Below, in pieces: positions 42,367 through 53,077 of a stretch of 64,000 nucleotides of DNA; the stretch's first letter is position 1, and the number at the start of each line of letters is the position of its first letter. The notes below the pieces were generated by a model, which worked only from the letters and a program-made list of their open reading frames with translations, searched no databases and was not told where the DNA came from. The DNA comes from Eurosta solidaginis (Eukaryota; Arthropoda; Insecta; Diptera; Tephritidae), in the NCBI RefSeq assembly GCF_040869045.1, contig NC_090324.1, positions 58,805,346 through 58,869,345 of the forward strand, read 5' to 3'. Position numbers and translations under genes: made by a program.

Positions 42367-43498
42367 ATGCCTCGAGCCAGAAGTCAAAACATCGGTCGAC
42401 GTACCCGCAGTGCTAACAGAATGTTACTTCCAAGAAGAGCGCAAAGTATTGATGACCTGTCACAACAAAATGAAATACGACGTGAACGATATGCACGAAA
42501 TAGATCTGCAGAACCACAGCGGCAAAGAAATCCAGCGCGACTAAGACAAATACGACGTCTTGTTCTAGAAAATATGTATCGTGCTGCTCTTAATTACGAT
42601 CCACAAATTGCTTACATTATGTATGGATATATTGGATTAATAAGTGCGACATGTCCACATTGTGAAGCAGCTAAGTTTCTGGGTAAAACGGCTGGCATGT
42701 GTTGTGCTAATGGAAAAGTGAAATTGCCGGCATTTGAAACTCCACCTGATCCATTGAACTCATTGATTTTTGGAGAATCACCAATGTCGAAGCATTTTAT
42801 GAATCATATACAAGAATACAATTCATCATTTCAAATTACTTCTTTTGGTGCTACAAAAATTATAAAAGACAATTTTATGCCGAAATTTAAGGTGATTACT
42901 TCATGCGGAATATCTAATTGTTCTGTGGATCTAAGTAACAGTTTCTACAATGTTTTTAAGGATTCTGATCCAATATGAAATTACATTGCATACAGATAAC
43001 AGATTCAAGGTCAGATTTATCATAGAGCGGGTGCATTGTTACCATTTCCTGACGCTAGCCATCAATTTTTGCACATATATTTTATCGGAGATGAAAATCG
43101 TCAGTTGGATGAACGTTGCACAATTGGCTCACATAGAAAACGAGCAATTATTTGCGATCGCCAAAGATTTCTTCATCAGAACAATGAATTGGTGAATCTG
43201 TGCAAAACCGCTATCGATCGTGTGCCATCTGGTAATAACAAAATCATAATGAGAGCGGATAAAACGCCTTTTGGTGAGCATGCCAGAAGATTTAATGTAC
43301 CTGCGTCTGATGAAGTTGCAAATGTAATTGTTGGCGATCAGTTTAAATCCAGCGATATTGTACTTCATCGAAGAAATTAACAATTAAAGAGTGCTTCGGA
43401 GCTTCATCGCAGTTACGACGCATTACAATATCCAATTCTACCTTGGAAAGGTGATGATGGTTATCACATTAATATACCAATGATAGACCCAAGAACCG
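42367..43498 (+). pseudogene. Helitron Rep-helicase, N-terminal zinc-finger region
   Basis: ATG 42367. A basic start (RARSQNIGRRTRSANR, QNEIRRERYARNRS) is followed by the Helitron zinc-finger block CPHCEAAKFLGKTAGMCC and PPDPLNSLIFGESPMSKHFM. A frameshift near 42960 moves coding to the frame of 43036 (RAGALLPFPDASHQFLHIYF, then NVPASDEVANVIVGDQF). After a stop at 43378-43380, the same frame continues with LHRSYDALQYPILPWKGDDG and PMIDPRT. This region precedes the Rep nuclease in Helitron proteins. Broken by one shift and one stop. Confidence 0.88.
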
Positions 43499-43577
43499 GT
43501 AAATAATATACTAATTATATTAATCAGATATTAAATAAAAACTAAAATTTAAAATCGAATGAACATATTTTTTACAG
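43499..43577 (+). other. probable 79-bp intron in the Helitron gene
   Basis: GTAAATAATATAC to TTTTTTACAG. Removing it joins the PRT block to GRDV and KKVSAMNYYSYRLMIRAQEQ, restoring the usual Helitron order, except for a stop two codons after RD. It is A+T-rich, with stops in all frames, as expected of a small insect intron. Confidence 0.65.
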
Positions 43578-45310
43578 GTCGAGATGTTTAAAAGAAAGTT
43601 AGTGCGATGAATTATTATTCTTATCGATTGATGATTCGTGCACAAGAACAAAATTAAATTCTGAGATGTGGTAAACTATTTCACAAATACATTGTAGTCA
43701 TGTATGCAAAAATTGAAACTGAACGTCTCAATTTCATCCGATTCAATCAAGCCAAATTGCGATCTGAAGAGTACATACATTTGCAAGATTCAATAGCGAA
43801 TGATGCTAATGTGAATGATATCGGACGTCTGACGATATTACCAGTTTCTGATATTGGTAGTCCACGCCACATGCACGAATATGCACAAGATGCTATGCCA
43901 TATGTTCGAAAATACGGCCAACCAGATCTTTTCATCACTTTTACGTGTAATCCGATGTGGAACGATATAAAAAATAATTTGTTCGACGGTCAGTCACCAA
44001 CAGATCGACACGATGTTACAGCACGTGTATTCCGGCAAAACTTGAAGGCACTGATGGATTTAATTATGAAACTACACGTTTTTGGAAAGGTACAATGTTG
44101 GATATACTCGATTGAATGGCAAAAAAGGGGTTTGCCACACGCACACATATTGATATGGCTGGTACGTAAAATAACACCGGACGAGATTGATAACGTCATA
44201 TCGGCCGAAATACCATACCAAACCATCGATCCAGAATTATTTGAAGTGGTAACAAAAAACATGATTCACGGCCCATGCGGTGAAATGAATTCACCATGAA
44301 TGATCGATGGGAAATGTTCAAAGCGGTATCCGAGAGCATTAATTTCCAATACCATAACAGGCAATGACGGATATCCATGTTATCGACGTCGATCATTTGA
44401 AAATAATGGTAAAACGGCGATAATAAGAGTGTGCAATTAAGACATCGAAGTTGACAATCGTTGCGTCGTGCCATATTCACCGATACTGTCAAAATTTTGT
44501 CAGGCTCACATAAATGTTGAGTACTGTAACTCAGTTAAGTCTATCAAATACATTTGTAAATATGTGAATAAAGGAAGTGATATGGATGTTTTCAGAGTAC
44601 ATGGTGAAAATATAAATGATGAAATCGCTCAATATCAAATGGGGCGATACATAAACAGTAATGAAGCAGCTTGGCGTATCTTTTCGTTTCCTGTGCACGA
44701 AAGACATCCTGTTGTTTTCCATTTGGCAGTTCATCTGGAGAATGGTCAACGAGTTTATTTCACTACTGATAATGTACAACAGAGAGCAGCAACTACTATA
44801 ACTGCTTTTTTTCAATTGTGTGAAATCGACACATTTGCCAGAAATTTGATATATGTTGACATACCGCAATATTATACCTGGAATGCATCATCGAAAAAAT
44901 TTCAACGGCGTAAACAAGGAACACCAGTTGATGGTCATCTAGGTATTTTCCAAAGAGATGCCTTGGGCAGGATGTACACGGTACATCCCAATAATGCAGA
45001 ATGTTTCCATTTGCGAATGTTGTTGGTAAACGTTCGAGGACCAAAATTATTTCAGGATTTAAGAACAGTTCACGGTCATTTTTGTCAGACATATCGCGAA
45101 GCATGTCAGTTCTTGCATTTGTTAGAAGATGACACCCATTGGGACGCAACACTTCATGGTGCATCGATTTCATCTCACCCACAGCAAATGCGAATTCTAT
45201 TTCCTATTATAATATCAACAGGCATGCCATCGAATCCAATTGAATTGTGGAATAAATATAAAGATTACATGACTGAAGATATTTTAATTCGGATGCGTAG
45301 ATAGCGCAAT
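43578..45310 (+). pseudogene. Helitron Rep (HUH nuclease) domain
   Basis: The frame at 43700-44299 has QPDLFITFTCNPMWNDIKNN and the HUH motif in KRGLPHAHILIWL (His-Ala-His at 44138-44146). A stop and frameshift follow near MIHGPCGEMNSP. At 44468-45304 the two catalytic Tyr lie in KYICKYVNKG (44549-44551 and 44561-44563), then YFTTDNVQQRAATTITAFFQ, LIYVDIPQYYTWNASSKKF and GPKLFQDLRTVHG. This enzyme nicks and joins single strands in rolling-circle transposition. Motifs are intact but the gene is split by stops. Confidence 0.93.
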
Positions 45311-45464
45311 GAATCAAGATGACGCTGCGAATTATTCAGTTGAATTTTTTAATCCATTGGAACCGTCTGGTATGCCACCGCATTATTTAAATTTGAAGAT
45401 CGGCTCATCAGTTATTTTATTAGGGAATTTAAATGCACAAAAATTGTGTAATGGAACAAGATTG
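45311..45464 (+). pseudogene. Helitron helicase C-terminal part, left of BEL-5
   Basis: Directly after IRMRR and a stop, the sequence jumps to the last part of the Pif1-like helicase: EFFNPLEPSGMPPHYLNLKI then LLGNLNAQKLCNGTRLN. The helicase core with its ATP-binding motifs is missing, an internal deletion of some hundreds of codons. The frame is interrupted by BEL-5 and resumes in register at 61638. Confidence 0.88.
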
Positions 45465-45469
45465 AATGT

Positions 45470-45934
45470 TGTTACGGCGGCATGACCACAGATAGGGCGC
45501 CCTCGTAATAATGGTGGGGAGAGAAGAAAAGAAAATACACAAACGAATTCGTTATAAAAAGTACCCAATAATATTTATTAAAGCGAAAGTGAATGCAAAT
45601 TCAGAGTTAATCAAATTCACAACAATTAAGGATTTGAATTTACGCAAGGGTATGGAATGAATTTTATAATTATGAGTATTATGGAAAGTGACTTACCTTC
45701 GGTCACTTGGCTACTGGCGGTTTCTTAGACGTTCGCAAAAGAAGTGACCGAGGTAAAAAGACTTTAGTTCGCGGTCACCGCCGAATCCTAGGCTTAAATA
45801 TTATCCGGCGGGGTAAACGGTTATCGGTATAAACCGATAGGAATAAATGAAAAATGTGAGGTGAAAAGATAACGAAAAGGAAAAGTAAAGCGATACGAGG
45901 GTGCACCGCCATATTTAGGCTTGTGGCCTAAACA
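45470..45934 (-). repeat. BEL-5 3' LTR (465 bp)
   Basis: On the plus strand it reads TGTTACGGCGGC to GGCCTAAACA. It matches 61173-61637. At its U3 end (element orientation) is the hairpin TTAGGCTTGTGGCCTAA. The purine-rich AAGGGGGCCGGCA precedes it on the minus strand (45935-45947). Confidence 0.94.
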
Positions 45935-46216
45935 TGCCGGCCCCCTTGCGGCGAGCAACTTCGAAACGACCGTAGCGCCCCAACAACCAAGTTCCAAAGG
46001 GCTCCCGAGAACGAATCTCAACTTAAAATTTACGAATCTCAACTTAAATTTAGACCCTGCATTAAATGAGTATGGAAAAAGAATAGTATGCCCAGGATAC
46101 GTAATTCGACCGACGCCAGACGCTTCTTCGTGGGATTCCTGGATTCCTGGATGTTAGTCGAAATAGACGTGGGTTGATTTTAGTGCACTTTACTTATTGA
46201 ATGGACAGATGCCTCA
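45935..46216 (-). other. BEL-5 3' untranslated region
   Basis: Between the downstream ORF and the LTR. It contains a short direct repeat, ACGAATCTCAACTTAAA, twice (46012-46028 and 46033-46049), and the polypurine tract next to the LTR. A relative of this segment lies inverted at 53736-54020. No coding signal. Confidence 0.7.
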
Positions 46217-47375
46217 TTATTGCTGGTGGGCTCCCGACACTACCAATCCGAATATGGTAGCTTGAGTCAGCATCCCGCCTACGTTCGACGGTGGTGTGCC
46301 GCTAACCATTAGGCTGGCGTAGACATCGGCACCTAGTGTGAGCCGGACAGGTGTAGACCGGTGGAAAGCTGGATCCGCCAGCTTCATAAATTGGAATGGC
46401 GTGGCTACCGATGGATCCAGAGATGCTGTAGAATGCCGTGAATATCGTGACACTACTGTGGCCTGGGTCGTCACTGTTCCCGTTACCCCGTATTTCCCTC
46501 GTAGAACAAGCGTACACTTCATGTGATAGGATGTGCCGGTACGCTCTAACTCGAGGTCCTTTGCGAGGTTGGCATCAATGATGGAGTTCGGAGCGCACGG
46601 ATCGATAAGGGCAGGTACTGCGTGGAGCTTTCCTCCTGCTGCTATCCGAACGACTGCCGTTGGAGCCATGGCTACAAATGCGCGTGTAATGGTCGTTGCT
46701 AGAGGCGTCTCCCGGAGGCATCCCGTTCTGAAGCCGTCTGGCGTTGTTGGTTGGCGCGCGAGCGTGGTTACTTGGGCACGAGCGTTATACGGGTCCGCCC
46801 TACCAATTGAGCGTCGTGACGAGCGGGACGGATGGGGTAGAGCGGTGCGATGGGGGAAAGGACGTGTCTCCCCGCCATCCACGCGTTGTACGTTGGAAGG
46901 CTTCTCGTGTCGTAGGAGCGGTCGGAAACATTGTGGTCCTGAACCGCCCGGTAGTGTCGTGGCTAGTATTGCAGTAGGATCTTCCCGTCTTTCGATATCT
47001 TCCTCGGCGACGTTCGCTTCCCACCACAGGACTTGTTCCGTGACGTGGATTGTTAGGGCTCCGTCGGAGCTCTCTTCGCCATCACTCTCGTGGGACGGTG
47101 GTGGAATGTCGTCGAGGTGTGTTGACGTGTCGTGCTGCTTGTTGCATCGATGACAGCGATCTTCCCTGGGACATGTCTTCCGTTGGTGGAACGGCGATAA
47201 GCAATTTGTGCAATATCTCAAATCTATAATCGTCTTTAGTTGATCCATGTTCGTCATGCCCCGGTAAATCGGGCAGAGCCTTAATGCTGTGCGATTTTTC
47301 ACATAGCCGGCATGGGACGCTGAATGTGCTGCCGCGTGCCTCCGTGTTGGCGCGTTTATGGGAAAATCCAGTCAT
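46217..47375 (-). pseudogene. BEL-5 downstream ORF: knuckles plus retropepsin-like domain
   Basis: Minus strand, start ATG 47375-47373, stop at 46217-46219. A frameshift near 47290 is the only break. N-terminal knuckles are CRLCEKSHSIKALRLC, CTNCLSPFHQRKTC and CHRCNKQHDTSTH, the same pattern as Gag. A 130-residue linker with many Ser/Arg follows, then a domain with the layout of BEL protease: VPALIDPCAPNSIIDANLAK, FQFMKLADPAFHRSTPVRLT, LGADVYASLMV and ATIFGLVVSGAHQQ. The active-site box reads Asp-Pro-Cys-Ala-Pro (46589-46603) instead of Asp-Ser-Gly. A second diverged copy (53200-53730) has the same residues, so this is a family feature. Protease activity is doubtful; a structural or RNA-binding role is possible. 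Confidence 0.8.
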
Positions 47376-48820
47376 TCTGGATTATCAAATTGTTAATAGA
47401 ACATTCGTAGGTGCCCTTGGGTTGGGTGGCTTAGGAGCGGAGACAAGGAGCTTAATAGGCTGAGCTTGAGGTTGGCGTACTCGGGATGAATAATCTGATT
47501 AAGTTAGTCTGCCGACATAATGACGTGTAGTGGTTGGAACCACTGTTAGGTTTGGTAAAATTGCATTGAGATACGCCTAAAGGTATCTTTAATTTTGAAA
47601 ATATTTTCATCAGAATGAAAGTTCTGATGTTGAAACAATCAAGGGGTGAAATTAAGAATTATTAAATATAGACTTAAGACAAACTATATTTTTTGGTGTT
47701 TGCCTAAGGCAGGCAATACGCGATAATATACGGTATATCACGGTAAACCCGTGTGTTGTCACGGCTCCTTGAAATTGCCCTACAAAATTTGGTCACAAAA
47801 CTTACCCACGCCCATGCAAATGTGGCTATGAATATAACCTATGAATGACTGTAAAATGACTAGTCAAATGACGTCGTGCAGATAAAATGTGCGACAGATG
47901 TAAAGAGGCCTTTATTCGCTGTCTGGGAACACTCTTTATGTTGATTTGGGCAATGTTGTGTGAGAATCACTATTTTTGTGGTGTGTTTGTTGATTTCAAC
48001 ACAACCCTGGCGGGAATAGCCTACACTATCGAGTGTGGCAATTTGTAGAGCTGTCAGCTGATAACACCTCCACTCATTGGAGTCAGACAGCTGTGCGGTG
48101 CTGCCAATTTGGCAGCGGGATGATACCTAATGGTCATGCCGCGAAAGTGTTTGAGGACATTCACGTTTGAGTTCTGACGCGACCTGACTTCTGAAATGTT
48201 AAATTTTTTTTGTGTGGTTTTTCTCACAAAGTTAATTTGGTGGAATTACTATTTCATAAAAGTTCCTGAACTTTCCTTTAATTATTTTATTAATCTTGAA
48301 AATTGCATCGTAACCTCCAACTCGATTTTCCACGTTAAGCTTAGGCTAATAAAAACTTGAAAAGGCTTGGAGATTTCACGGTCTGATATAATTCGGACGT
48401 TATTTCTTTATAGTTCAGGAAACAGTCTAAAACTAAGTTGGAGTTTAGAAGAAAACTTATCTTTTCCTAATAAAAATAATGATGGAAACTGATTTAAGGA
48501 AAATACCTATTTTGCTTATTTTTTTCATGGAAGCCCATGATAAACAAACCAGAGCGCGCCTTCTTATTTAGGTCTATATTTTCGCGATTATATATGTATT
48601 CTGATTTTTGTTCACGTGCTAACACTCGGGTGTGTTGGATCTCATGGATCCGAGTTGTGATACCCTTTGGATCGCGCGCAATGTGCTTACTACGTTAGAA
48701 CCGAAAAGAGCAAATGTCATCGAGTGGTAACCTTGTTTCGTTCATTCAAAATGCCATTCATTCATGGAAATGAGTATAGATACATTTTGAATGAATTTTC
48801 ACTATGAAGAAAAAATGTGT
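47376..48820. other. insert of unknown origin inside BEL-5, left part
   Basis: In BEL-3 the integrase and downstream ORF are only 71 bases apart, so the 4.7 kb here are extra. This part is non-coding as far as I can see. A weak 3' splice site, GATAATCCAG, precedes the downstream ORF on the minus strand (47377-47386). At 47826-47880 a segment with CTATGAATATAACCTATG resembles 10734-10790. At 47600-47640 a small inverted pair CATCAGAATG/CATCAGAAC-like lies within sequence similar to the Gypsy-derivative LTR. The rest is A+T-rich. Confidence 0.4.
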
Positions 48821-49104
48821 GATGGGTAAGTATGCCGGTATCGTTCCTTTTTTATAATTCTGTAAAAAGTATTCAATTGCTTTTTCTTTTGTTTCATTTC
48901 AGATGATTATCAAACAAGGCGTTTTCTACATAGACCAGTCTGGATTTCCGAGCATGGAGCATTTAGAAATGCACAAGGAATGCATAAATAATTATTCGTG
49001 GTGGCCAAGTAAATTCCAGCTAAGTGAACACAGGGACACTGGTCAAGCTGGTGGTTTTTTCCCTTTTTTATTATATATATACGCGTACCAATATACGCGT
49101 TCAA
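48821..49104 (+). other. possible exon-intron-exon of unknown gene
   Basis: A 77-base intron is likely at 48826-48902: donor GG|GTAAGTATG, pyrimidine-rich end TTTTTCTTTTGTTTCATTTCAG. Splicing joins an ATG frame at 48804 to a second exon that reads QTRRFLHRPVWISEHGAFRN before a stop at 48992-48994. I do not recognise the peptide. It lies just upstream of the IntS1 fragment and could be an unrelated short gene or a chance ORF. The retained intron argues for a DNA-level origin. Confidence 0.35.
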
Positions 49105-50150
49105 GAGTCACAAGCCGCAGTTATAAAAGATGAAAATGTGCTTCGAGTTGTTTGTGGACCAGTAAAACATCTAATGGGACCATATACCCGTATGAAAATT
49201 GATCTTAGTCTCTACTTAGCCCTGTTGTTCCTTGCTAAACTTCGGTCATCCATATCTAACCAGGATGTTACTCTTGCTCCTATTTATATATTGCGTAGGG
49301 ATGGTAATAATAAAGCGAAACAAAGTACCAATTCACACGCGATTGCTACTAACTTGGTACCCGGAGCCTATTATGATAAAACCAACTGGCCAGAACAGTT
49401 TATGCGTATTTACATTGAAGATGCTATTAACGAAAGGGGGCTGATAATTATTTATGTATGTCGTTTATAAAAATTTCTGCATGCGGAATTTAAAAATATG
49501 TGTATGCTTGCTACTATGTTTCCAACATCTGCGGAACAGTCTTCCCACTATCTGGCAGAGATTCATAAAGAATTTTTATTACATCGTGAAGATTGTTTAC
49601 GTACATTGACAATATTTTTTACGTGAATTGGTGCGAGTACTTCGTTATGATATCAATATCGTGAAGTTTTGCCAATCGTTTATGAAGGAACGAATGGAGT
49701 TATTGGAGAAAATTGAACGTTCCGAGTTTAAGGCTAGAATTTTGCATTCTATGGTTGATATAATGTGCCTTTGTATGCTATTGTCCGTTTCACCTCAAAG
49801 TAGTGAAGCTTGTATTATGCTACGTTCCAATAAGGCAATTAAAAACAATCCAACATTATTGAACTTCTATTCCCAAATGTCTCAAATTCAATTGGAAGCT
49901 GTTTCTTGGATGTACAAAACGGTGCCGAGTCTTTTCAAAGCTCCAAGTTTGGACTACAGTCAAGCTCCAGAAAATTTTACTCTTGGACAGTCCTGAACAA
50001 TATTCGATATGCGACCAATGGCCCTCGGAACCGGAACGAGACACACTTATTAGAATTGTTGAATGATGATGCTTATTCCACGTTTGCAAAGCCAAACCAT
50101 GCATTTCTCACGCCAAAAATGGCCAGATTATCAGCGATATCCTTCGATTT
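49105..50150 (+). pseudogene. IntS1: fragment of Integrator complex subunit 1 (IntS1)
   Basis: Two blocks resemble IntS1, the scaffold subunit of the nuclear Integrator complex that processes snRNAs and ends transcription. At 49105-49445 are KIDLSLYLALLFLAKLRSSI and LVPGAYYDKTNWPEQFMRIY then IEDAINER. At 49468-50060 are HYLAEIHKEFLLHREDCLRT, LRYDINIVKFCQSFMKERME, IQLEAVSWMYKTVPSLFKAP and LDSPEQYSICDQWPSEPERD. I matched these to the human protein from memory, in the same order with the same W and P positions. About 200 residues between the blocks are missing, and there are several frameshifts and stops. It covers perhaps 15 percent of the protein. A captured or duplicated host-gene piece, not functional. 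Confidence 0.75.
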
Positions 50151-51436
50151 GCCTTCGGCCAGGAAGAAATTCTTCGAATGACCATATATGTGTCACAGAG
50201 CATATGACTGAACACCTATAAGCGTACATACTTTTAGGTGGTGGGGAATCTGATTTTTATTTGTATGTGATTTTTATTAATCTAATTTTAATTTCAAATC
50301 ATTTTAGAACTTAACATTTCGTAGCTAAATAATGGCCCTCGATATTTATTATTGCTAAAGCATTTTTGCATCATATTTGCAACCAATCGGCGCAACAATT
50401 ACGAAACCTTGTGCTTACTATTAAGTTCTATCAGGACTACTTAAATGGTATTGAAAATTGTAGTTTAGATACACGCGCATCTAGATCAGGTCCAATTTGG
50501 ATGACCATAACAAAGTGAGCAAAATATGAGTAAATTCTAAACGAACACTAGCTCTTGAGATAGGCACCAATTAGTTTGTGAAAACTACAGGGTGTTAACG
50601 ACTTTTGTGTCACACTGAGGCTAATCGACTCCATAACATTTTCTGCACTTGAGGGACAATGGCGACAAGATGTAACTTGAGACAACATCCAGCTGAGGGA
50701 AATCCCGAGGAAGTGAATTACGAGGTGAACGAGCCCTTGTTACAGGTATGCGCGCACTTCGAACAGCTGCATGTAATAGAAGTTACTTTTAAATTCACAA
50801 CTCCAACCGTTTCCGTTACAGCGCATCGCTTGATTTCAAGTAACCTTGCAGAAGCAGCGTAAGCACGTGTCCTTTCTTAGAATTCTCCGACATCGATGGC
50901 GATTTTTTTGGTCGTTTAATCACCTTTTACTACAACGCCACAAATCAAAGGATATCTAAAACGGTGTAACAAATTCCACGGATTGTGCGCATGGAATGTT
51001 GGCTATGGAGGCAGTTGATATGGGTTCAGCCGTAGTACTTATCGGAGGTCAAAGTGGTATGTGGTTTTTTTGTATTTTTATTCATTTAGATACACTGAAC
51101 ATAGGTAGACATAGCAAAACACAATATAATTATATGAATCAATCAATCAATTGATTAGATATATATGTATTGCGAAAGTGTATGTTTAGCATACTGGCTC
51201 GTTTCTGAGTGTAATCCCATTTTGAAATTACAATCAAGCTATCCAAATCACGATTATACACACCTGCACCTATTGTACGTTGAAATTCCTTGTGTATACC
51301 ATCCTTTTGCGCTTCCTCGCGCAATTCCTTGGGTACGGGTACCGAAAACTGATACGACGAATTGGGCGTCAATGGCGGATTTTGATTTTTAAGGCGCAAA
51401 CGCTTCAATTTTTAATTTAATCAATTTTACTGTGAG
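50151..51436. other. gene-like sequence of unknown identity
   Basis: Several coding-like stretches without an identity. At 50350-50517 (+) is KAFLHHICNQSAQQLRNLVL then IKFYQDYLNGIENCSLDTRA. At 50879-50967 (+) is EFSDIDGDFFGRLITFYYNA. At 50997-51058 (+) is MEAVDMGSAVVLIGGQSG, followed by a donor-like GGTATGTGG. On the minus strand 51408-51139, LTPNSSYQFSVPVPKELREE then IHKEFQRTIGAGVYNRDLDS look like protein. Splice-like sites at 50744 and 50820 suggest exons. They may come from one or more host genes carried with the IntS1 piece. Confidence 0.35.
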
Positions 51437-51829
51437 TTAATAAATTTTCTCAGGCGGCTACCGTGGTGTGATGGTAGCGTGCTCCGCCTATCACACCGTA
51501 TGCCCTGGGTTCAACTCCCGGGCAAAGCAACATCAAAATTTTAGAAATAAGGTTTTTCAATTAGAAGAAAATTTTTCTAAGCGGGGTCGCCCCTCGGCAG
51601 TGTTTGGCAAGCGCTCCGGGTGTATTTCTGCCATGAAAAGCTCTCAGTGAAAACTCATCTGCCTTGCAGATACCGTTCGGAGTCGGCATAAAACATGTAG
51701 GTCCCGTCCGGCCAATTTGTAGGGAAAATCAAGAGGAGCACGACGCAAATTGGAAGAGAAGCTCGGCCTTAGATCTCTTCGGAGGTTATCGCGCCTTAAA
51801 TTTATTTATTTTTATTTAATAAATTTTCT
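51437..51829 (+). mobile_element. tRNA-derived SINE with 14-bp target duplication
   Basis: The head at 51451-51535 has RNA polymerase III promoter boxes: A box TGGTGTGATGGTAGCGTG (51464-51481) and B box GGGTTCAACTCCC (51507-51519). The tRNA-unrelated body follows, with CCGTTCGGAGTCGGCATAAA and CAAATTGGAAGAGAAGCTCG, and a short T/A-rich tail. TTAATAAATTTTCT is duplicated at 51437-51450 and 51816-51829, as expected for LINE-driven insertion. I remember similar bodies as a common tephritid repeat (from memory, not searched). Confidence 0.9.
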
Positions 51830-52110
51830 TTAGATTTTTTTCTGTACGTCGAGCGACGACCAGCGACGATGTTTTATTAGAAAAATAATGAGCTTTTAGT
51901 AATTTGTATTGGTTGTAATTATGGATTCAACAGTGTTCTGTGGCAGATAATGGATCTGCGTTAGGATTGCGTTGGCCTCGTTCGGGGTGAACAAGAGATG
52001 GGTTGAGCGAGTTGTTGGCCTCGTTCGGGGTGAACGAGTGCTGGGCTAGGGGTTGGTTGGCCTCGTTCGGGGGAACGAGAGCTCGGTTACGGGGTTATAA
52101 CGGTTGGGAG
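51830..52110 (-). repeat. tandem repeat after BEL-5 integrase
   Basis: Three imperfect units of about 38-43 bases containing GTTGGCCTCGTTCGGGG and GAACRAGAG begin near 51969, 52013 and 52048 (plus-strand coordinates). Probably the intergenic part of BEL-5 next to integrase. The left edge of BEL-5-related sequence around 51840-51960 is unclear. Confidence 0.65.
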
Positions 52111-53014
52111 TTACAAGTCTCCCTCACCCTCACTGGAGGGTGGTAGCAGGACCAATTTCGTGATTGGTCTGGTGGTTTGTCCCCTTGCCGTATCCAGTTC
52201 GACGACTCGAACTCGGTTATAGGGGCAATAGTGAGGATTGGCTATCCGACCTAGTCTCCATTCGTTAGGGTGCAGATTATCCTCCTTAATGACGACTAGG
52301 TCTCCCTGTTTAAGGTTTGATTGTGGATGCTTCCTCTTACGCGCTTCTGCAATTCGGGGAGATACTCCGTTTTCCACCGTTTTCAGAAGGTTTGATGCAG
52401 CGCCTTAGGTTTTTCCCATCGATTGACGGGTGATGCGCGATTCTCGCTGACGTCGATCTCCGGTGGAGCTAACAGGCGCCCTCCAACGAGGAAATGGCCT
52501 GGAGTAAGGTGCTCCAAATTAGACGGCTCGTTGGAGTAGGGGCTTAACGGTCGAGAATTGAGACAGAACTCGATTCGACAAAGTAGTGTGCTGAACTCTT
52601 CAAGGGTAAATTTGTGACCCAAAGCGATCTTCTTGAAGTGGTTCTTGAAGCTTTTGACCCCTGCCTCCCATAGTCCGCCCATGTGAGGAGCTCCTGGTGG
52701 TATGAAATGCCATGTCAGGTTTTGGTGACTGTACTTGGATATAGTTTGGTTGCGAGCGTCCGCCAGGAAAGTTTTGAGTTCTGAGCGGAGAGCTCTGGAG
52801 GCTCCGACAAAGTTGTTTCCGTTGTCGGAGTAGATGTTCTTTGGACATCCTCGCCGAGCGACAAACCTATCGAAAGCTGCCAGGAATGCGGCAGTACTGA
52901 GGTCACTAGTGGCTTCCAAGTGAATCGCCTTGGTTACAAAGCAAACAAAGAGCAGACGTAACCCTTTGACATGCGGCATCCTCTTCCGCTATAAGATTTG
53001 ATGTCAAATGGTCC
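52111..53014 (-). pseudogene. BEL-5 integrase, core and C-terminal end
   Basis: Minus strand. It starts with the GPFDIKS block (52990-53015), then LLFVCFVTKAIHLEATSDLS, IYSDNGNNFVGASRALRSEL (second Asp) and IPPGAPHMGGLWEAGVKSFK (Glu). EFSTLLCRIEFCLNSRPLSP and LEHLTPGHFLVGG follow. A frameshift near 52380 leads to GDLVVIKEDNLHPNEWRLGR and RPITKLVLLPP, ending at 52111. Its N-terminal part lies beyond the inverted block, up to 55435. Confidence 0.92.
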
Positions 53015-53077
53015 GGAAAAATCTACGTTTCCGACCGCTCCTACGAAACGAGAAGCCTTCAAACGTACAACGCGGGG

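Noticed and set aside
46533..47153. 206-codon plus-strand ORF opposite the BEL-5 downstream ORF
   Set aside because: Shadow frame of the minus-strand knuckle/retropepsin-like ORF in G+C-rich sequence.
51451..51535. Possible genuine tRNA gene (A and B boxes)
   Set aside because: It is followed by a tRNA-unrelated body and flanked by a 14-bp target duplication, so it is the head of a SINE.
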